Assembly: GCA_026415995.1 (NCBI GenBank)
Contig: JAOAGB010000057.1
Location: forward strand, 1 to 17,599
DNA: 17,599 nt
From: Thermodesulfovibrio sp.
Lineage (GTDB): Bacteria > Nitrospirota > Thermodesulfovibrionia > Thermodesulfovibrionales > Thermodesulfovibrionaceae
Direction of reading: 5' to 3'
Under the pieces are notes generated by a model. The model was not told where the DNA came from, did not search any database, and saw only the letters and a program-made list of their open reading frames with translations. The translations under genes and the position numbers were made by a program. Of the stretch, positions 7,832 through 15,155 are shown in pieces; position 1 is the stretch's first letter; every line of letters begins with the position of its first letter.

Positions 7832-8247
7832 TCAGGATATCTAAAAGGATTCCCTCTGAGAATTCTTTCAACTTTAAGCGGATTTCCTTTTAGAAGAAAG
7901 CTGCCAAGTCCTCTTTCCTCCATATCTCTACCAAGATAGCTCCATTTGCCATTCCATGAAACATAAAGTCTTATACTATCGCCCTCAATCTCAACAAGAA
8001 CTGGTATAAATTCAAGTTCTACCTTATCAAAAGGTTTTATTGATGCAATTATCTCTCTATAAGCTGCCTCAGAACAGTTTTTTCTTATTCCTGCATTATC
8101 CTTGTTTTGATAGGATAATCTTATTTCATCAATAACTTTAAAAGCCTCTGTTGTATATAAATACTCTGAAGATGGCTGTTTAACCTGTTTTTTACCGCCG
8201 CATGCAAACAGTAATAATACAAGGAATAAAACCAAAATTTTTCTCAT
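7828..8247 (-). CDS. Putative lipoprotein, possibly NTF2-like fold
   Basis: The 139-residue product begins MRKILVLFLVLLLFACGG: a short basic start, a hydrophobic core and a lipobox LFAC with Cys16, so it should be lipid-anchored after signal peptidase II cleavage. Gly at +2 does not give the inner-membrane retention signal (Asp), so the outer membrane is likely. The mature part, after a KKQVKQPSS linker, is a small alpha+beta domain whose pattern (a helical start, then VSWNGKWSYLG and GNPLKVERIL) loosely resembles NTF2-like lipoproteins; this is weak. It ends the eight-gene minus-strand run, 17 bp after the PP-loop gene, with AGGAGG upstream of the ATG. Its stop codon shares bases with the convergent pstB stop. 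Function unknown. Confidence 0.85.
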   Translation of the reverse strand: MRKILVLFLVLLLFACGGKKQVKQPSSEYLYTTEAFKVIDEIRLSYQNKDNAGIRKNCSEAAYREIIASIKPFDKVELEFIPVLVEIEGDSIRLYVSWNGKWSYLGRDMEERGLGSFLLKGNPLKVERILRGNPFRYPD

Positions 8248-8264
8248 TTCCTTCCTCCTAAAAA

Positions 8265-9227
8265 TTATATCCTATATTTTACAATCTCTTCTTCAGAAAT
8301 TATATTAAAAAATTTTTTTTCTTCCTCTCCATTATTTTTTATCACCATTGGAACATTTTTATTTTTTGAGTAATATAAACATATTGAACCTGCTTTATCT
8401 ATTTCCTCTTCTGAATATTCTCCTGACAATAATATAACCGGTCCCTTAAAATCTGCTGGATAAATGAAAAATCCCCTTTGCCTATTAAGAAGAATTTCAT
8501 TCTCTTGTGCATCTCTTCCGACAATTGCTTTACATTTTTCAGATAACCTAAAATGCCTACCAATTTTTAATAATTCAACATTTTCAATTGTAAGCTCATT
8601 ATAAATAATAAGATCTTTAACTTTTTTACAAAATAGAGGATCTGTAAGAAGACATCCTCCAGAGGGTTGAGGAATTTTCTCTATGCCATACTTTTGGGCA
8701 AGTAAGAACTGCCTTTTTCTCCCTCTCCCCCAAAGATCATATAGCATTTCTCTATCTATTATTCCATCTAATTCTGGTTTTGTTGCAGATAGAAGCTTTC
8801 CAGAAAGAGGCCTGACAATCAATCCTTTAAGGGATGATTCTTTTTCAATATGAAGAATCTGTTCTCTTTTCTGAGACATAGGTCTCTGAGATACTATCTC
8901 TCCTGTCACAATAAAAGAAGCATTATATTCTGACATTAATTCTTTCGCTTCTCTAAGCATTAAAATTTTACAGTCAATGCAAGGATTAAGATTTTTTCCA
9001 TATCCATGCTTGGGATTTTGTAGAACTGAAAAAAATTTTTTTCTTATATCTATTTCTTCAATTGAAAAACCAAACTTTTGCGAATAAACTATATCCTGTT
9101 CCTTCAAGGGTGAAACAAAACCTGTTAGAAATTTTAGAGCTATGACTTCAATTTTTTGTTCCTTTATAATAAGAATGGAAAGCAGGCTATCAAGCCCACC
9201 GGAATACAAGGCAATTGCTCTATGCAT
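8265..9227 (-). CDS. PP-loop ATPase related to tRNA thiolases (ThiI/MnmA-like), with C-terminal NFACT-R-like domain
   Basis: This 320-residue protein has an N-terminal PP-loop SGGLDS (residues 9-14), which binds ATP and adenylates a substrate. It has a C83-x-x-C86 pair (NPCIDCKILM) and a third cysteine, C192, in PSGGCLLTD. This arrangement recalls tRNA 2-/4-thiouridine synthetases, where such cysteines carry sulfur or bind an Fe-S cluster or zinc. The C-terminal region, with GRHFRL (223-228) and IVGRDAQENE (235-244), resembles the NFACT-R/DUF814 type of RNA-binding module. It is neither canonical ThiI (no THUMP domain visible) nor canonical MnmA. A role in tRNA thiolation is inferred and the modified base is unknown. 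The ATG lies within the last codons of hldA (8-bp overlap) and has no ribosome site, so it depends on translational coupling. Confidence 0.85.
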   Translation of the reverse strand: MHRAIALYSGGLDSLLSILIIKEQKIEVIALKFLTGFVSPLKEQDIVYSQKFGFSIEEIDIRKKFFSVLQNPKHGYGKNLNPCIDCKILMLREAKELMSEYNASFIVTGEIVSQRPMSQKREQILHIEKESSLKGLIVRPLSGKLLSATKPELDGIIDREMLYDLWGRGRKRQFLLAQKYGIEKIPQPSGGCLLTDPLFCKKVKDLIIYNELTIENVELLKIGRHFRLSEKCKAIVGRDAQENEILLNRQRGFFIYPADFKGPVILLSGEYSEEEIDKAGSICLYYSKNKNVPMVIKNNGEEEKKFFNIISEEEIVKYRI

Positions 9228-10209
9228 ATGGATGAGTTTTCCATACTTCTATTATTTCTTCAGGTGTAGCTACAGCTGTTCCAACTTTCCCAACAACTAT
9301 TCCTGCTGCCACATTAGCTATTTTTGCAGCATCTACCAAAGATGCTCCTGAAATATGAGCAAGAGTTATTGTAGCAATTACTGTATCACCTGCACCGGTA
9401 ACATCAAAGACTTTTTTTGCAACAGTGGGAAGATGAGTAACTGTTATTTCTAAATCATTTCTTTCAAAAAGACTCATTCCTTGCTCTCCTCTTGTAATAA
9501 GAACCGAATCACAAGATAGTTTTCTTAAAAGATTTTGACCTGCCTTAATAAGTGTTCTTTCATCTTTTATCTCTACTTCTGCTCCATGTGAAGCCTCTGC
9601 AAGATTCGGTGTAATTAAAGAAACTTGTTTATAAAGCCTAAAATGTCCAACCTTTGGATCAACTGCCACAAAAAAACCATTTTTATTCTTTTGTGATATA
9701 AGTATTCTAAATAGTTCTTCAGAAATCACGCCCTTTTTATAATCAGATACAATTACCGCATCAAAAAATTTTAATGCCTCCTTTATCATCGAAAGGAAAA
9801 GTTCCTTTGCCTTTCCTTCAAGCCTTCTTCGATCTTCGATGTCAAATCTCACAATCTGCTGATTACCCGCAATTATTCTCGTTTTAACTGTTGTTTTTCT
9901 TGAGTCTTCAAAAATATAATCCTGCATAATTCCTTTTTCAATAAGCAAGTCCTTCACAATCCTTCCTGCAGAACCTTTTCCTATTATTCCCGAAATATAG
10001 ACTTTTCCACCAAGAGCTATAATATTGTTTGCCACATTAGCAGCACCTCCCAGCCTATAGGACTCTTCACACACTTCCACAACTGGAACAGGTGCTTCTG
10101 GAGAAATTCTGGATACCTTTCCAAAAATATAGCGGTCTAAAATAATATCTCCGATAACAAGTATTTTTTTATTATTAAAATTATTAAAGAGGTTCTGTAA
10201 TTTTTCCAT
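9220..10209 (-). CDS. hldA: D-glycero-beta-D-manno-heptose-7-phosphate kinase
   Basis: This PfkB-family sugar kinase of 329 residues matches the N-terminal half of HldE (RfaE1). It phosphorylates D-glycero-D-manno-heptose 7-phosphate at C1 on the way to ADP-heptose for the LPS inner core. Diagnostic segments are SPEAPVPV (36-43), LGGAANVANNI (53-63) and the kinase signature DVTGAGDT (269-276) with catalytic D275. The adenylyltransferase half found in E. coli HldE is missing, so a separate hldC-type gene is expected elsewhere. It starts 2 bp after the hisS stop. Its last 8 bp overlap the next gene. It indicates a diderm cell with heptose-containing LPS, though the heptose could also feed other glycans. 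Confidence 0.92.
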   Translation of the reverse strand: MEKLQNLFNNFNNKKILVIGDIILDRYIFGKVSRISPEAPVPVVEVCEESYRLGGAANVANNIIALGGKVYISGIIGKGSAGRIVKDLLIEKGIMQDYIFEDSRKTTVKTRIIAGNQQIVRFDIEDRRRLEGKAKELFLSMIKEALKFFDAVIVSDYKKGVISEELFRILISQKNKNGFFVAVDPKVGHFRLYKQVSLITPNLAEASHGAEVEIKDERTLIKAGQNLLRKLSCDSVLITRGEQGMSLFERNDLEITVTHLPTVAKKVFDVTGAGDTVIATITLAHISGASLVDAAKIANVAAGIVVGKVGTAVATPEEIIEVWKTHPYA

Positions 10210-10211
10210 GC

Positions 10212-11465
10212 TTAATTACCTTCCCTTAAGATTTTCAGGATTTCTTCAATCCTTGCCTCTCCTTGAGTCCCTTCTTTCATCCTTTTCCATTTATACATGG
10301 ATTTTTTAAATTCTTCCTCGCCCACAATAATAACCCATTCTACTTTCAGTTTGTCTGCTCTTTTGAGCTGGTTCTTGAGAGATAAATTTTCATAGGCTGT
10401 CTCCGTAATAAAACCATTCTTTCTAAGCATATTAACTAACTTTTTAGCTTCTCCTTCCATTCCTTGTCCTGCAAAAGCAACATAAACAAAAGGTCTTTTA
10501 GGCTCAATCTCTGTTATTTCTTTACACAGTTCAACCACCCTCTCCATTCCTATGGCAAAACCTGCCGCAGGAGTTTTTGGTCCTCCAAAACTCTCTACAA
10601 GATCATCATATCTACCACCTGCTGCCACAGCATTTTGAGCTCCAAGCATTGTAGTTGTTATCTCAAAAACTGTTCGTGTATAGTAATCAAGACCTCTAAC
10701 AATTTTAGGGTTAACCACATATTTAATTTTCATCAGTTCAAGCTCTTTTTGAAATGATAGAAAATGCATTCTACAGTCGTCACACAGAAAATCTATAATG
10801 AATGGTGTATCCTTAAGAGTATTCTTGCAATTAGGAGCCTTACAGTCTAATACTCTTAAAGGATTTCTTGTAAATCTTCTTTGGCAGTCGTTACATAGAT
10901 TTGCAACTTTTTCGTTTAAATATATGAAAAGGTTATCTCTATAAGAAGGTCTACATTTTTTGCATCCAAGAGAGTTTATCTCATAGTTAAGATCCTTAAT
11001 ATTAAGCCTTTCAAAAAATTGTTTTAGCATTAGAATAAGTTCAGCTTCTACGGTAGGAGTTGATATACCAAAGGACTCTACACCTATCTGATGAAACTGT
11101 CTAAATCTACCTTTTTGAGGTCTTTCATATCTAAACATGGGCCCCATATAATAAAATTTCTGTGGAGAAGGATTATTAAAGAGAGAATTTTGAATATAGG
11201 CTCTTACAACAGAAGCTGTGCCTTCTGGTCTTAAAGCAACCTTTCTTCCCTTTTTGTCGTTGAAAACATACATCTCCTTTTCAACTATATCTGTATCTTC
11301 TCCAATGCTTCTTAAAAAAAGTTCAGCTTGTTCTAAAAGGGGGGTTCTTATTTCACGAAAATTATAAATTTCAAATAACTCTCGAGCATTCTTCTCAATA
11401 TAATGCCAAATATGAATCTCTTCAGGAAGAATGTCTTGCATACCTCTAAGAGAATTAAGTTTCAC
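10212..11465 (-). CDS. hisS: Histidyl-tRNA synthetase
   Basis: This class II aminoacyl-tRNA synthetase charges tRNA-His. With the GTG start it has 417 residues, typical for the family. Motif 2 (RPEGTASVVRAYIQ), the MFRYERPQKGRFRQFHQ loop, the histidine-specific GLDYYTRTVFE and motif 3 (AAGFAIGMERVV) are all intact. The insertion domain carries the Cys pairs CKKC, CNDC and CDDC, plus DCKAPNC, common in bacterial HisRS. A TTG at 11490-11492 would add nine basic residues (MIRREKEKK). I prefer the GTG at 11463-11465, because GAAGGAG lies 6 nt before it, the TTG has no ribosome site, and the product then starts MKLNSLRGMQD like family members. It overlaps the end of divIVA by 11 bp. Confidence 0.96.
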   Translation of the reverse strand: MKLNSLRGMQDILPEEIHIWHYIEKNARELFEIYNFREIRTPLLEQAELFLRSIGEDTDIVEKEMYVFNDKKGRKVALRPEGTASVVRAYIQNSLFNNPSPQKFYYMGPMFRYERPQKGRFRQFHQIGVESFGISTPTVEAELILMLKQFFERLNIKDLNYEINSLGCKKCRPSYRDNLFIYLNEKVANLCNDCQRRFTRNPLRVLDCKAPNCKNTLKDTPFIIDFLCDDCRMHFLSFQKELELMKIKYVVNPKIVRGLDYYTRTVFEITTTMLGAQNAVAAGGRYDDLVESFGGPKTPAAGFAIGMERVVELCKEITEIEPKRPFVYVAFAGQGMEGEAKKLVNMLRKNGFITETAYENLSLKNQLKRADKLKVEWVIIVGEEEFKKSMYKWKRMKEGTQGEARIEEILKILREGN

Positions 11466-11925
11466 TTTCTTCTCCTTCTCTCTCCTTATCAAACTCGAGC
11501 ATTCTTAAATGACTCTCTATCAGTCTTTTAATCTCTTCTTTAAAATGCCTTCTTATACCTTTGAGGTCTACGATGTCTTCATGAATTTTAACAACCTTTT
11601 CCTGAGCCTCTTTAAGAATGTTTTCTGCCTTTAATTCTGCTTCTTTAATTATAAGTTCTGCTTCTTTTCTCACGTTTGCCTGATATTCATCAACAAGCTT
11701 CTGAGCAGTCATAAGAGTATCTCTAATAGATTGCTCTATTTTTCTATATTCCTCCAGCTGATTTTCCAGAATTGTTACCTTTTCTTTTAACATGGAATTT
11801 TCCTTTAAAATCTCCTCTAATTCTTCTCTTATAATTTCCAAAAAAGAGTATACTTCTTCCATGTCAAAGCCTCTAAATTTAACCTTAAACTGCTTCTGCT
11901 GAATATCAAGTGGAGTAATTCTCAT
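11455..11925 (-). CDS. divIVA: DivIVA-domain protein
   Basis: The 156-residue product begins MRITPLDIQQKQFKVKFRGFDMEEVYSFLE, the N-terminal DivIVA/GpsB domain that binds curved membrane through exposed hydrophobic and basic residues. The rest (about 30-145) is charged coiled coil, with a heptad pattern broken near 75-85 and an acidic tail. DivIVA proteins mark cell poles or division sites in Gram-positive bacteria and recruit partners. In diderm relatives the role is poorly known. The ATG overlaps the yggT stop by 4 bp (ATGA), and the 3' end overlaps hisS. The order yggS-proC-yggT-divIVA echoes the ylmE-ylmG-divIVA region of Firmicutes, which supports a cell-division or envelope link. Confidence 0.9.
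   Translation of the reverse strand: MRITPLDIQQKQFKVKFRGFDMEEVYSFLEIIREELEEILKENSMLKEKVTILENQLEEYRKIEQSIRDTLMTAQKLVDEYQANVRKEAELIIKEAELKAENILKEAQEKVVKIHEDIVDLKGIRRHFKEEIKRLIESHLRMLEFDKEREGEESET
11472..11478 (-). promoter_or_regulatory. Shine-Dalgarno site deciding the GTG start of hisS
   Basis: On the minus strand GAAGGAG is 6 nt before the GTG at 11463-11465, inside the 3' end of divIVA. The longer TTG-start alternative lies upstream of this site and has none of its own. Confidence 0.7.
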
Positions 11926-12230
11926 AACATTCCTCCTTTAATTCTGTATCCAAGCTCAATAAGGCTTAGAATGAAAATTTTCTGAATAAAATAAATCAAA
12001 AGCAAGAGAATAAGCGGAGAAATATCTACAGGTAATCGGAAAGGTATTAACCTTCTTATTGGACGTAAAATTGGCTCGGTTACTTTGTATAGAAAACGTA
12101 CTATAGGGTTATAGGGGTCTGGATTTACCCAACTTACCAAGGCTGACGCAATAATAATAAATGAATAGATAGTTAAGGCTATGTCTAAAATATTTGCTAT
12201 AACAATAATCAAATTTCCCAATATAGCCAT
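11922..12230 (-). CDS. yggT: YggT/YlmG family membrane protein
   Basis: This is a 102-residue inner-membrane protein with two hydrophobic helices (about 6-33 and 68-92) joined by a basic, Pro-rich loop, VTEPILRPIRRLIPF, which is the family signature. The SWVNPDPYNPIVRFLYK segment after helix 1 is also typical. The family is linked to cell division, nucleoid or envelope integrity, without a proven biochemical role. Its ATG follows the proC stop directly (TAAATG), and its stop overlaps the divIVA start, so expression is coupled to both. Confidence 0.93.
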   Translation of the reverse strand: MAILGNLIIVIANILDIALTIYSFIIIASALVSWVNPDPYNPIVRFLYKVTEPILRPIRRLIPFRLPVDISPLILLLLIYFIQKIFILSLIELGYRIKGGML

Positions 12231-13022
12231 TTAATCTCTCTGTATTGAAAGTTCTTTAGCCCTTTCGGTTGCATTATTTATAGTTTTTGAAAGAATGGCT
12301 TTAAGAGTACCATCAGAAAGCACCTTTAACCCCGCCTCTGTTGTTCCTCCCGGAGAGGTTACCTTTTGCCTAATTTTATCAGGGGGTAATCCGCTATCAA
12401 GCAATTTTGCTGTACCAATAAAGGTCTGTATTAAAAGCTCAGAGGCTATGTCCTCTGAAAATCCCATTTCTGTTGCCACCTCTATCAATAGCTCTAAAAT
12501 ATAGCAAAAAAAACCTGGTCCGCTTCCTGAAAGAGCGGTAACAAGATTCATATAATTTTCAGGAAGTGTAATCACTTTTCCCACACTCATAAATATATCT
12601 CTCACAGGAGCAACAATTTTCATTTCAAGACATTCACATATAGCAAGAACTGTCATAGACTCACCTACTATGGCAGCAAGATTTGGCATTGCCCTTATTA
12701 ATTTATCTGTGTTTAGATAGTTTTTTATAAAATTCAGAGGGATTCCGGCTGCTATAGAAACCACTGTATGCCTTTCCGATACAACATCTCTTATCTCTTC
12801 AAGAACTTCTTTTATGTTCTGAGGTTTTACTGCTAAGACAACAATTTCTGCTTGTCTAACCAACTCACTATTTGAAGCTATTGTTTTTATACCATAACAT
12901 TTTTCAAGATATCGCCTTCTTTCTTCAACAGGATCTGAAACTATAATATTTCTCTTACCTTCTTTTATGAGCCCTCTAATTAGGGCTTCTGCCATATTTC
13001 CACCACCAATGAAACCAATCAT
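12231..13022 (-). CDS. proC: Pyrroline-5-carboxylate reductase
   Basis: This enzyme catalyses the last step of proline synthesis, the NAD(P)H-dependent reduction of 1-pyrroline-5-carboxylate. The 263-residue protein starts with the dinucleotide-binding motif GFIGGGNMAEALI (3-15) and contains VVLAVKPQN (61-69), TALSGSGPGF (162-171), which forms the substrate pocket, and the C-terminal SPGGTTEAG (223-231) of the helical dimerisation domain. Length and motifs are normal. A GGAGG ribosome site precedes the ATG and overlaps the yggS stop. It sits between yggS and yggT, an arrangement seen in many bacteria; the PLP-binding YggS affects amino-acid balance, which may explain the pairing. Confidence 0.96.
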   Translation of the reverse strand: MIGFIGGGNMAEALIRGLIKEGKRNIIVSDPVEERRRYLEKCYGIKTIASNSELVRQAEIVVLAVKPQNIKEVLEEIRDVVSERHTVVSIAAGIPLNFIKNYLNTDKLIRAMPNLAAIVGESMTVLAICECLEMKIVAPVRDIFMSVGKVITLPENYMNLVTALSGSGPGFFCYILELLIEVATEMGFSEDIASELLIQTFIGTAKLLDSGLPPDKIRQKVTSPGGTTEAGLKVLSDGTLKAILSKTINNATERAKELSIQRD

Positions 13023-13035
13023 TTTATATTACCTC

Positions 13036-13716
13036 CTACTTTATTCTCTGCCCAAAAAGGGCTGTTCCTATTCTTACCATTGTTGCACCCTCTTCAATAG
13101 CCACCTCGAAATCATGAGACATTCCCATTGATAATTCTTTAATAAAGGGATATTTATTAGATAGAAAATCTCGTAGCTCTCTAAGTCTTCTAAAGTAAGG
13201 TCTTACATCTTCCGGATTCTCGAAATAGGGTGGAATTGTCATGAGTCCCTCAACTTTTATATTTTTAAGATTGCTACACAGTTGAATAAGTCTATCAAGC
13301 TTTGTTTCCTCTATACCATATTTTGATTCTTCATTAGAAAGTTTAACTTGTATGAGCACCCTTTGAACTTTATTTATTTTCTCAGCTTCATTATTTATGG
13401 AAATGGCAAGTTTTTCAGAGTCGAGAGAATGAATAAGTGTAAAAAGCTTTACCGCCTCTTTTACTTTATTTGTCTGAAGATGTCCAATCATATGCCATTC
13501 AATATTAAATCCTTTAATTCTTTCAATTTTCCCCTTAGCCTCCTGAACCCTATTTTCACCAAAAATTCTTAACCCCAAATCTGCTGCTTCTATAATTTTA
13601 TCATCAGGTTGAGATTTTGTTACAGCAATTAATTTTATTTCCTCTGGATTTCTCCCTGCTCTAAAAGCAGCATAGGTCATTTTTTTAAAAATTGATGATA
13701 TTCTTGATGAAAGCAT
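13036..13716 (-). CDS. yggS: PLP homeostasis protein (YggS/PLPBP)
   Basis: This cytoplasmic pyridoxal-phosphate-binding protein is a single TIM-like barrel related to alanine racemase but with no known enzyme activity. It buffers PLP and influences amino- and keto-acid pools. The PLP lysine is in LIAVTKSQP (K34 counted from the chosen start). HMIGHLQTNK, SLDS, GLMTIPP and SMGMSHDFEVAIEEGATMVRIGTALFG are family hallmarks. A longer start at 13728 (MYYI added) is possible. I prefer the ATG at 13714-13716 because the upstream ATG lies inside the probable -10 box (13727-13732), and the shorter N-terminus fits the family. No ribosome site precedes either ATG, so the message may be nearly leaderless. 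It is the first gene of the eight-gene run. Confidence 0.93.
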   Translation of the reverse strand: MLSSRISSIFKKMTYAAFRAGRNPEEIKLIAVTKSQPDDKIIEAADLGLRIFGENRVQEAKGKIERIKGFNIEWHMIGHLQTNKVKEAVKLFTLIHSLDSEKLAISINNEAEKINKVQRVLIQVKLSNEESKYGIEETKLDRLIQLCSNLKNIKVEGLMTIPPYFENPEDVRPYFRRLRELRDFLSNKYPFIKELSMGMSHDFEVAIEEGATMVRIGTALFGQRIK

Positions 13717-13718
13717 AA

Positions 13719-13732
13719 TATAATACATTATA
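13719..13732. promoter_or_regulatory. Back-to-back -10 boxes for the divergent yggS operon and kinase gene
   Basis: TATAAT on the plus strand (13719-13724) and TATAAT on the minus strand (13727-13732) are separated by only 2 bp, forming a near-palindrome. Starts would fall near 13731 (plus) and 13720 (minus), within a few bases of the kinase ATG (13734) and the preferred yggS ATG (13716). Neither side has a good -35 at 17 bp. Confidence 0.55.
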
Positions 13733-13733
13733 C

Positions 13734-15146
13734 ATGATTATGAGAATGTTTGATAGGCTCACTCTAAGGTGGAAACTTATTGTGCTTCTTCTTTTTCTGA
13801 ATCTTACTCTCATGTCCTCTCTTTATGTTTTCTATACTCAAGCAGAAAAAAGGCTTCTCAAAGAAATAGAAAAACAAACTGCAGACCTTACTAAAGCTAT
13901 ACAGATAGGTGTAGAGGAAGTAACAAGAGGAGGGTCTAATAAGCTTACAGACTACATTAATAGACTAAATACAAGAGGTATAAAAGAAGTCTCAATAATA
14001 AGCAATACCCAAGAAATTATCGCAAGCACCAATCCACAGAATATTGGTAAGCCTATTACTCATCGAAAAAAAGAACTTATCATAAAAGCAGAACTTGGTG
14101 AGCCTGTATTCGAAGAAGAACATGTGTACAATGTTATAGTACCTGTTATTGCAGGAAATGTCCAATATGGATATATACATTTGAGAATAAATAAAGATGA
14201 CTTTTCTAAAATTCTCAAAGCCAATGCTCTTAAGAGAATGTTTACAAATCTTCTGATATTTTCAATTGGAATAATTTTAACTTATATTATCTCGAAAAGA
14301 TATACAAAACCAATCGATACTCTAACTGAAGCTGCTATGAAAGTGGCACAAGGTGATTTTAGCTATAGATTGAATATAAATAGAAAAGATGAAATTGGTA
14401 AGATAGCCGAAAGCTTCAATTTCATGATTCAAAAACTTGAAGAACATCAAGCTTTGCAAAACAGACTTAGAGAAGCAGAACATCTTTCTGCTATTGGTCA
14501 GTTAAGTAGAACAATTGCCCATGAAATAAGAAACCCTCTTAATTTTATTAACCTAAGCATTGATCATCTTATAGAGAAGCTAAAAAAAGAAAACAAAAAT
14601 CAAGAAGAATATACTAAACTTCTTCAAAGTATGAAACAGGAAATTTATAGAGTAAATAATCTTATTACTGAATACTTAGAATATACAAGACCTCTTAAAT
14701 TAAACAAAAAACCTGCAAGTATTGTTGATATAGTTGACGAGGTAATTTCCGTTGTTGAAACCACTGCTGCACAAGAAAACATTAATATATATAAAGATTA
14801 TCAAATCGATTTCACTTTAAATCTTGATATTGACTTGATGAAAAGTTGTTTACTAAATATAATTACCAATTCATTACATGCAATGAAAGATTCTACAATG
14901 AAAAATATTTTAATAAAAACTGAACTATCAGGAGACGAAATTTTATTAAGTATTGCTGACACTGGATCAGGAGTTTCTGAAGAATTATTAGATAAAATTT
15001 TTGAACCCTTCTTCTCAACAAAAAAGGGGGGGTTAGGATTGGGACTTCCACTTGCAAAAAAGGTCGTAGAAGAGCACGGTGGTAGATTAGAATTTTTAAG
15101 TACACCTGGTAAAGGTAGCGAGATAAAAATTTATTTACCTTTATAA
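13734..15146 (+). CDS. Membrane-bound sensor histidine kinase (NtrB-like output)
   Basis: This is a 470-residue sensor kinase. A first membrane helix (about 14-35), an extracytoplasmic sensor region of about 130 residues (36-165) and a second helix (about 168-187) are followed by a HAMP linker (about 188-240). HisKA has phospho-acceptor H263 in IAHEIRNPLN. The ATPase domain has N375/N379 (N box), DTGSG (409-413), FEPFFSTKKGG and GLGLGL (433-438). All catalytic elements are intact. The sensor region resembles the small PAS-like/CACHE domains of such kinases, but the ligand cannot be told. The partner regulator starts a few bases downstream. Three in-frame ATGs (13734, 13740, 13746) are possible and none has a ribosome site; a TATAAT ends 9 nt before the first, suggesting a very short leader. 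Confidence 0.95.
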   Translation: MIMRMFDRLTLRWKLIVLLLFLNLTLMSSLYVFYTQAEKRLLKEIEKQTADLTKAIQIGVEEVTRGGSNKLTDYINRLNTRGIKEVSIISNTQEIIASTNPQNIGKPITHRKKELIIKAELGEPVFEEEHVYNVIVPVIAGNVQYGYIHLRINKDDFSKILKANALKRMFTNLLIFSIGIILTYIISKRYTKPIDTLTEAAMKVAQGDFSYRLNINRKDEIGKIAESFNFMIQKLEEHQALQNRLREAEHLSAIGQLSRTIAHEIRNPLNFINLSIDHLIEKLKKENKNQEEYTKLLQSMKQEIYRVNNLITEYLEYTRPLKLNKKPASIVDIVDEVISVVETTAAQENINIYKDYQIDFTLNLDIDLMKSCLLNIITNSLHAMKDSTMKNILIKTELSGDEILLSIADTGSGVSEELLDKIFEPFFSTKKGGLGLGLPLAKKVVEEHGGRLEFLSTPGKGSEIKIYLPL

Positions 15147-15155
15147 GATTTGAAT

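Noticed and set aside
7844..7868. Hairpin AAAGGATTC / GAATTCTTT just after pstB, as a possible terminator
   Set aside because: It needs a G-U pair, is AT-rich, lies inside the convergent lipoprotein gene and lacks a following T tract.
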